A stretch of DNA of 64,000 nt from Dendrobium chrysotoxum (taxonomy: Eukaryota > Streptophyta > Magnoliopsida > Asparagales > Orchidaceae): NCBI GenBank assembly GCA_019925795.1, contig CM034300.1, positions 50,760,873-50,824,872 of the forward strand, in the 5' to 3' direction. Of the stretch, positions 60,061 to 64,000 are shown piece by piece. A program made the position numbers and the translations under genes. Every line of letters begins with the position of its first letter. Positions within the stretch are counted from its first letter, which is position 1. The notes below the pieces were generated by a model. That model was not told where the DNA came from and searched no databases. It worked only from the letters and a program-made list of their open reading frames with translations.

Positions 60061-60273
60061 TCTGATTCAGTTTTGCATTTTACTTTTCAATATAAACTGC
60101 TTGGGTGAATATCGTTGGTTGATCTTTTCGTTATTGTTTACTTGTTTCCGCTGCTAAGTATCGAAAAGATTTTTGTAGTTATCGTGAAATTTTTAAATAA
60201 CCAATTCACCCCCCCTCTTGGTTAGCCTCGGGACTAGTTCACTAGGGCTTAACATCCCTTTCGAACTTTCAAG

Positions 60274-60285
60274 TGGTATCAGAGC
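60274..60285 (+). promoter_or_regulatory. Primer binding site of E4 (initiator tRNA-Met)
   Basis: TGGTATCAGAGC, two bases after the LTR end, is the exact complement expected for the 3' end of plant initiator tRNA-Met. Confidence 0.95.
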
Positions 60286-60327
60286 GGGATTCAAAATTTC
60301 TGTTTAAAAACTTTTGAATTTGATCCA

Positions 60328-62121
60328 ATGGCTAATTGTAACAATCGTAATACTGCTGAAGGTTATTCTATTACAAGACCACCGTTGTTTGACAATATTC
60401 CTTTTGATTTTTGGAAAACACGCATGTCTACTTTTCTGCAATCTATTGATTATCGCATGTGGATGTTAGTTAAGGACGGATACGAACCACCTTTTCGAAT
60501 GATTAACAATGTGAAAACTGAATTGCCGTTTGCTGATTGGACGTTTGATGATCTTGATTTAGCACAGTTGAATGCAAAATATTTGAACTGTTTCTTTTGT
60601 GCTTTGAAATCTGAAGACTATATGCGTGTTTCTACTTGTACAACGGGAAAGGAAATCTGGGATAGGTTATGTATAACATACGAAGGTACAACTGAAGTCA
60701 AACAATCTAGGTTAAACATCTTGTTACATGATTACGAACTTTTTCGCATGAAACCTAGTGAGACTATTTCAGAAATGTACACAAGGTTCACTCAGATTGT
60801 TACCTCTTTGCATGCTTTAGGTAGAGAACTTACCAACTACGAAAGAGTGAACAAAATTCTTAGATGTTTGCCTGCTTCTTATGATGCTAAGATTACTGCT
60901 ATTACTGAATCCAAAGATTTAAATACTTACTCTATTGACAGCTTACTTGGATCACTCATTGCTTACGAGCAAGGAGTGAACCAAAGGCAACTTGATGCAG
61001 GAGAACGCAAGAAAGAGAAGACCGTGGCACTAAAGGCCAAAGATTCAGATGCTAGCACTTCCGGGTCTGATAGCGATGAAGTTGCCTTAATCACAAGGCA
61101 ATTCAAAAGCTTTCTAAGGAAGAAACATAAGAACTATCAGAAGTGGAACAAGGGTAAGTTCAATAAAAACTTTAAGGGTTCATCTGAATCGGTTTGTTTT
61201 GAATGCAGGAAGCCTGGACACATTAAGGCTGATTGTCCAACACTTAAAGCTCACCCAAGCAAGGAGAAGGGTGAGGAGAAACCAAAGTTCAGAAAGGACA
61301 AGAAGCGGATTCAGAAGGCGTTCTGGGCAGACTCTGCATCCAACTCTTCTGAGACTGAAGCTGAAGAGGAGGAAACAAACTTGTGTCTGATGGCGGATGA
61401 TCACCCTGGTCAGTCGGACCAGGAAGAGGTATGTGAGCTTACTTACGATCAGTTATTTAAAGTTTCTGAAAAGATTCATACATCGTATAGGAAGCTTAAG
61501 AAAACCCATGCTAGGTTGAAACTAGATTATCTGACTTTGCAAAAAGAGCATGAAGTGTTGATTAAGGATCATTCCACCATTGATAGCAATCACATGTCTT
61601 TACTAGATGAGTTTGATGAACTGAATAAAAAACATTCTGATTTAATTATTGAGCATAACTTGTTAAAAACATCGCATGGTGAATTAGAACTTGCTTTTAA
61701 GAAAGTGAATGATTTGGCATCTGAGTTAGAAAGTATTGAAAGTGCAAAAATGTTTGAAATTGGAAGTTTAAACAAACACATTGAGTTTTTGAAAGTGAAA
61801 ATTAGTGCTTTTGAAAATAACAAAACACCGCCTACTTTTGAACAATTTTATGCACCGCCACCTTTTAAAAATTCTGTTACAAGTTCATCAAAGAATGTTT
61901 CATACACTACTAGGAAGAGGCACTATCACTCACGACGTTTAGTTAATCCTTTTCCTGGTGTTAGATGTTTTTCATGTGGCATGTTAGGACACATATCACA
62001 CACTTGTACTGTTCACCGTAGTACACATTGAGTGTGGAGACCCAAACTGCCTGTTGCACAGCACAGCACGCATGCATCGCATTTTTCTTTTCATAAGAAG
62101 GTTCCTAAGACTGACATTTGA
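60328..62121 (+). pseudogene. gag: E4 gag, nearly intact, one premature TGA
   Basis: The ATG is 57 bp after the LTR. The frame is open for 567 codons to a TGA at 62029-62031, which is TGG in E2, and then continues to what I take as the natural stop, TGA 62119-62121. Residues about 60-220 form the copia gag core (YMRVSTCTTGKEIWDRL, RLNILLHDYELFRMKP). A zinc knuckle CFECRKPGHIKADC is near residue 290. A long coiled-coil-rich extension follows (about 380-520), then a second knuckle CFSCGMLGHISHTC near residue 547. The long C-terminal extension is a Sirevirus trait. The truncated product would keep both knuckles, so the TGA may be nearly harmless. Confidence 0.93.
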
Positions 62122-64000
62122 TGATTTTGTAGGTGTGCTCTCACACAAGACCTCGTGAGAGCATGTGGTACCTGGACAGCGGATGTTCTAGACATATGAC
62201 TGGAGATGCAAATCAGTTCATTTCGCTGGAGGCCAGAGCTGGAGGCAAGGTTACACTTGGAGATAACACCACCAGGAAGGTGGTAGGCACAGGTATAATT
62301 GGTGATTCAAAGAACTTTATGATTGATAATGTTTTGCTTGTAGATGGACTGAAACATAACCTGCTGAGCATCAGTCAACTCTGTGACAAGGGATACAGCA
62401 TCAAATTCCTACCCACTGGCTGCATTTTAAGCTTAAATGATGAAGTTGTTTTACAGGGGCAAAGGATCAACAACGTCTACAAGCTGGATGTAAGTAGCAT
62501 TAAATCTGATAATTCAATTTGCTTAAAAACTGCTGCTGATGAGTCTTGGTTATGGCATAGGAGATTGTGTCATGCCAGTATGAAAACCCTTAGGAGAGCC
62601 ACCCAAAAGGACTTAGTTAGAGGTGTGCCCAAGCTTAAGTTCACTAAGGATCACCTGTGTGATGCCTGTCAGTTGGGGAAGCAAGTCCAGTCCTCTTTTC
62701 ACTCAGTTAAGGACATTAGCACCTCTAGACCTTTAGAAGTTCTTCATATGGACCTCTTTGGACCCATTAGCACTGCCAGCTTAGGGGGGAGAGTCTATGA
62801 TTTTGTGATTGTTGATGATTATTCAAGGTTCACTTGGGTTAAGTTTTTGTCACACAAATCTGAGTCATTTGATGAGTTTAGATCTTTCTCTACTTGGATT
62901 CAGAAGAAGTTAGGATGTGAGATTATTACCATCCATAGTGATCACGGAGGGGAGTTTGAAAATGAAAGATTTGGAAGTTTTTGTGAGGATCATGGGATTA
63001 GTCACAATTTTTCAGCTCCTAGGACCCCTCAGCAGAACGGGGTAGCTGAAAGGAAGAACAGGACCTTAGTGGAAGCCGCTAGAGCCATGCTTGCCGAGTA
63101 TTCACTTCCAAAATACTTTTGGGCTGAAGCGGTGAACACTGCCTGTTATGTGCTGAATAGGGTGAATGTGAGAGTCAAACTGAACAGGACAACTTATGAG
63201 ATCATTAAGGGTAGAACACCAAATCTGTCCCACCTCCATGTCTTTGGCTGTAAGGTTTTCATTCTGAACAACGGGAAGTCACCCTTAGGAAAATTTGACC
63301 CCAAATCAGATGAAGGAGTGTTCTTAGGATATTCAAGTGTGGGGAAATCCTTTAGGGTGTTCAATAGGAGGACTTTGGTGGTGGAAGAAACAACCCATAT
63401 AGTGTTTGATGAATATGATCCTAAGGAGTCTAGATCTGAAGTAGAAGATGAAGAGATTGTTGAGGTTACCCAAGGAGTTGGAAATACAAATTTGGAGGAA
63501 AGGGTAGAACCTCAAACCACACTGCCTAGAGATTGGAGATATTCTTCGAGTCATCCTAAAGAACTGATCTTAGGAGACCCTTCTGAAGGTGTTAGGACTA
63601 GGCATGGACTTAGGAAGGAAGTAAACCATTCTGCCTTTATCTCAATGACTGAACCCACCAACATCAATCAAGCCCTGTCGGATGAATTTTGGATTTTAGC
63701 TATACAGGAAGAATTGAATCAATTTGTAAGGAATGATGTTTGGGAGTTAGTAGAAAGACCTAAAAATCAAAGTATTGTGGGAACCAAGTGGGTCTTTAAG
63801 AATAAGATGAATGATTCTGGTGTGGTGGTGAGAAATAAGGCAAGATTGGTGGCTAAGGGGTATAATCAGATAGAAGGGATAGATTTTGAGGAAACTTTTG
63901 CCCCTGTAGCTAGATTGGAAGCCATTAGAGTGCTACTAGCCTTTGCCTGTTATAAGGGATTTAAGCTGTTTCAAATGGATGTCAAGAGTGCCTTTTTAAA
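62121..64000 (+). pseudogene. pol: E4 pol (protease, integrase, start of RT), runs off the window
   Basis: The candidate ATG at 62121-62123 overlaps the gag stop as TGATG. A TAG three codons later (62130-62132), where E2 has an open TTA, blocks it. The next ATG in frame, 62163, begins MWYLDSGCSRHMTG, the protease with its DSG triad. No further stop is seen to the window end. Next come the zinc region WHRRLCHASMK ... CDACQLGKQ, integrase (HMDLFGPIS, SDHGGEFE, SAPRTPQQNGVAERKNR), a linker with HSAFISMTEPTN, and RT up to MDVKSAFL. The frame is -1 relative to gag, as in E2. Confidence 0.92.

Larger units (their letters stand above)
58578..60271 (+). repeat. 5' LTR of E4 (1694 bp)
   Basis: Starts TGTTGCAAATC and ends CGAACTTTCA, followed by AG and the PBS. 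U3 holds seven dyad pairs (58829-59501). A TATA-like TTTAAAAG is at 59545-59552, 51 bp past the last dyad. Leader units start at 59769, 59810, 59851 and 59890. The U5 end carries CCAATTCACCCCCCCTCTTG. Confidence 0.95.
58578..64000 (+). mobile_element. E4: youngest Sirevirus-like Ty1/copia element, 3' part outside window
   Basis: The 5' LTR (58578-60271), PBS, gag and pol up to early RT are present. It was inserted into ORF3 of E3 in the opposite orientation. The bases before the LTR, TCCTT (58573-58577), should be the target duplication. Long intact frames and CpG-rich dyads show that it is younger than E2 and E3. Confidence 0.95.

Noticed and set aside
60274..60285. tRNA gene fragment
   Set aside because: Only the 12-base primer binding site is present, and no tRNA body flanks it.

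Overview
This window is repeat-dense plant nuclear DNA, most likely from a flowering plant. Its content is Ty1/copia elements of Sirevirus (SIRE-like) type, L1-type LINEs with a C-terminal RNase H, decayed Ty3/gypsy elements (an Ogre/Tat-like gag, an Athila/Tat-like gag-PR-RT and a chromovirus), MITEs, and AT-rich filler. I found no convincing host gene, rRNA, tRNA or CRISPR array.

Layout. 1-7501 is the 3' part of Sirevirus E1 (+): pol, a promoter-like spacer, a third ORF (ORF3), a hairpin-rich 3' non-coding region, and the 3' LTR. E1 sits inside the gag of an older gypsy element (7502-about 10470, -). A (TA)n tract, an AT-rich stretch and a roughly 1.26 kb duplicated GC-rich unit follow, to about 15300. 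16020-18385 is a decayed Athila/Tat-like element and 20290-22300 a decayed chromovirus with a chromodomain remnant. A small MITE lies between them, and two weak TIR candidates and a MITE carrying a SINE-like insert follow. 27279-33974 is a full-length LINE (LINE-A, -). 36046-46291 is a complete Sirevirus (E2, -) with two LTRs, PBS, PPT and a 5-bp target duplication AATAT. 48153-54360 is a second full-length LINE of the same family (LINE-B, +). 55870-58577 is the 3' end of Sirevirus E3 (-). Its ORF3 is interrupted by the youngest element, E4 (+, 58578 to the window end), which has a 5' LTR, PBS, gag and the first two-thirds of pol.

The most interesting structure is non-coding. The U3 regions of the E2, E3 and E4 LTRs carry arrays of 15-bp dyads (ATCGTCC-N-GGACGAT type). 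In the pairs measured in E4 and E3 the centres are 21 bp apart (one pair is 20 bp), and pairs recur every 93-118 bp, commonly near 105 bp. The same arrangement, with a GTAC core and mostly 20-21-bp spacing, lies in E1 between pol and ORF3. It ends 21 bp upstream of a good TATA box, about 60 bp before the ORF3 ATG. The sequence therefore suggests that ORF3 has its own promoter built like the LTR promoter. Downstream of TATA, all the LTRs carry an array of small hairpins. Between E1 and E4 the stems differ but still pair while the GGAG-type loop is kept, which suggests a leader RNA structure under selection, possibly a packaging signal.

How the parts would work together: the LTR promoter makes the genomic RNA, gag and pol are in different frames with an overlapping stop/start, ORF3 may be made from an internal transcript, and PBS and PPT prime reverse transcription. 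E1, E2 and E3 are visibly broken. E4 is the best preserved but has at least two nonsense codons. Coordinates, spacings and stem pairings were read by hand. Family names rest on remembered motif patterns, not on searches.
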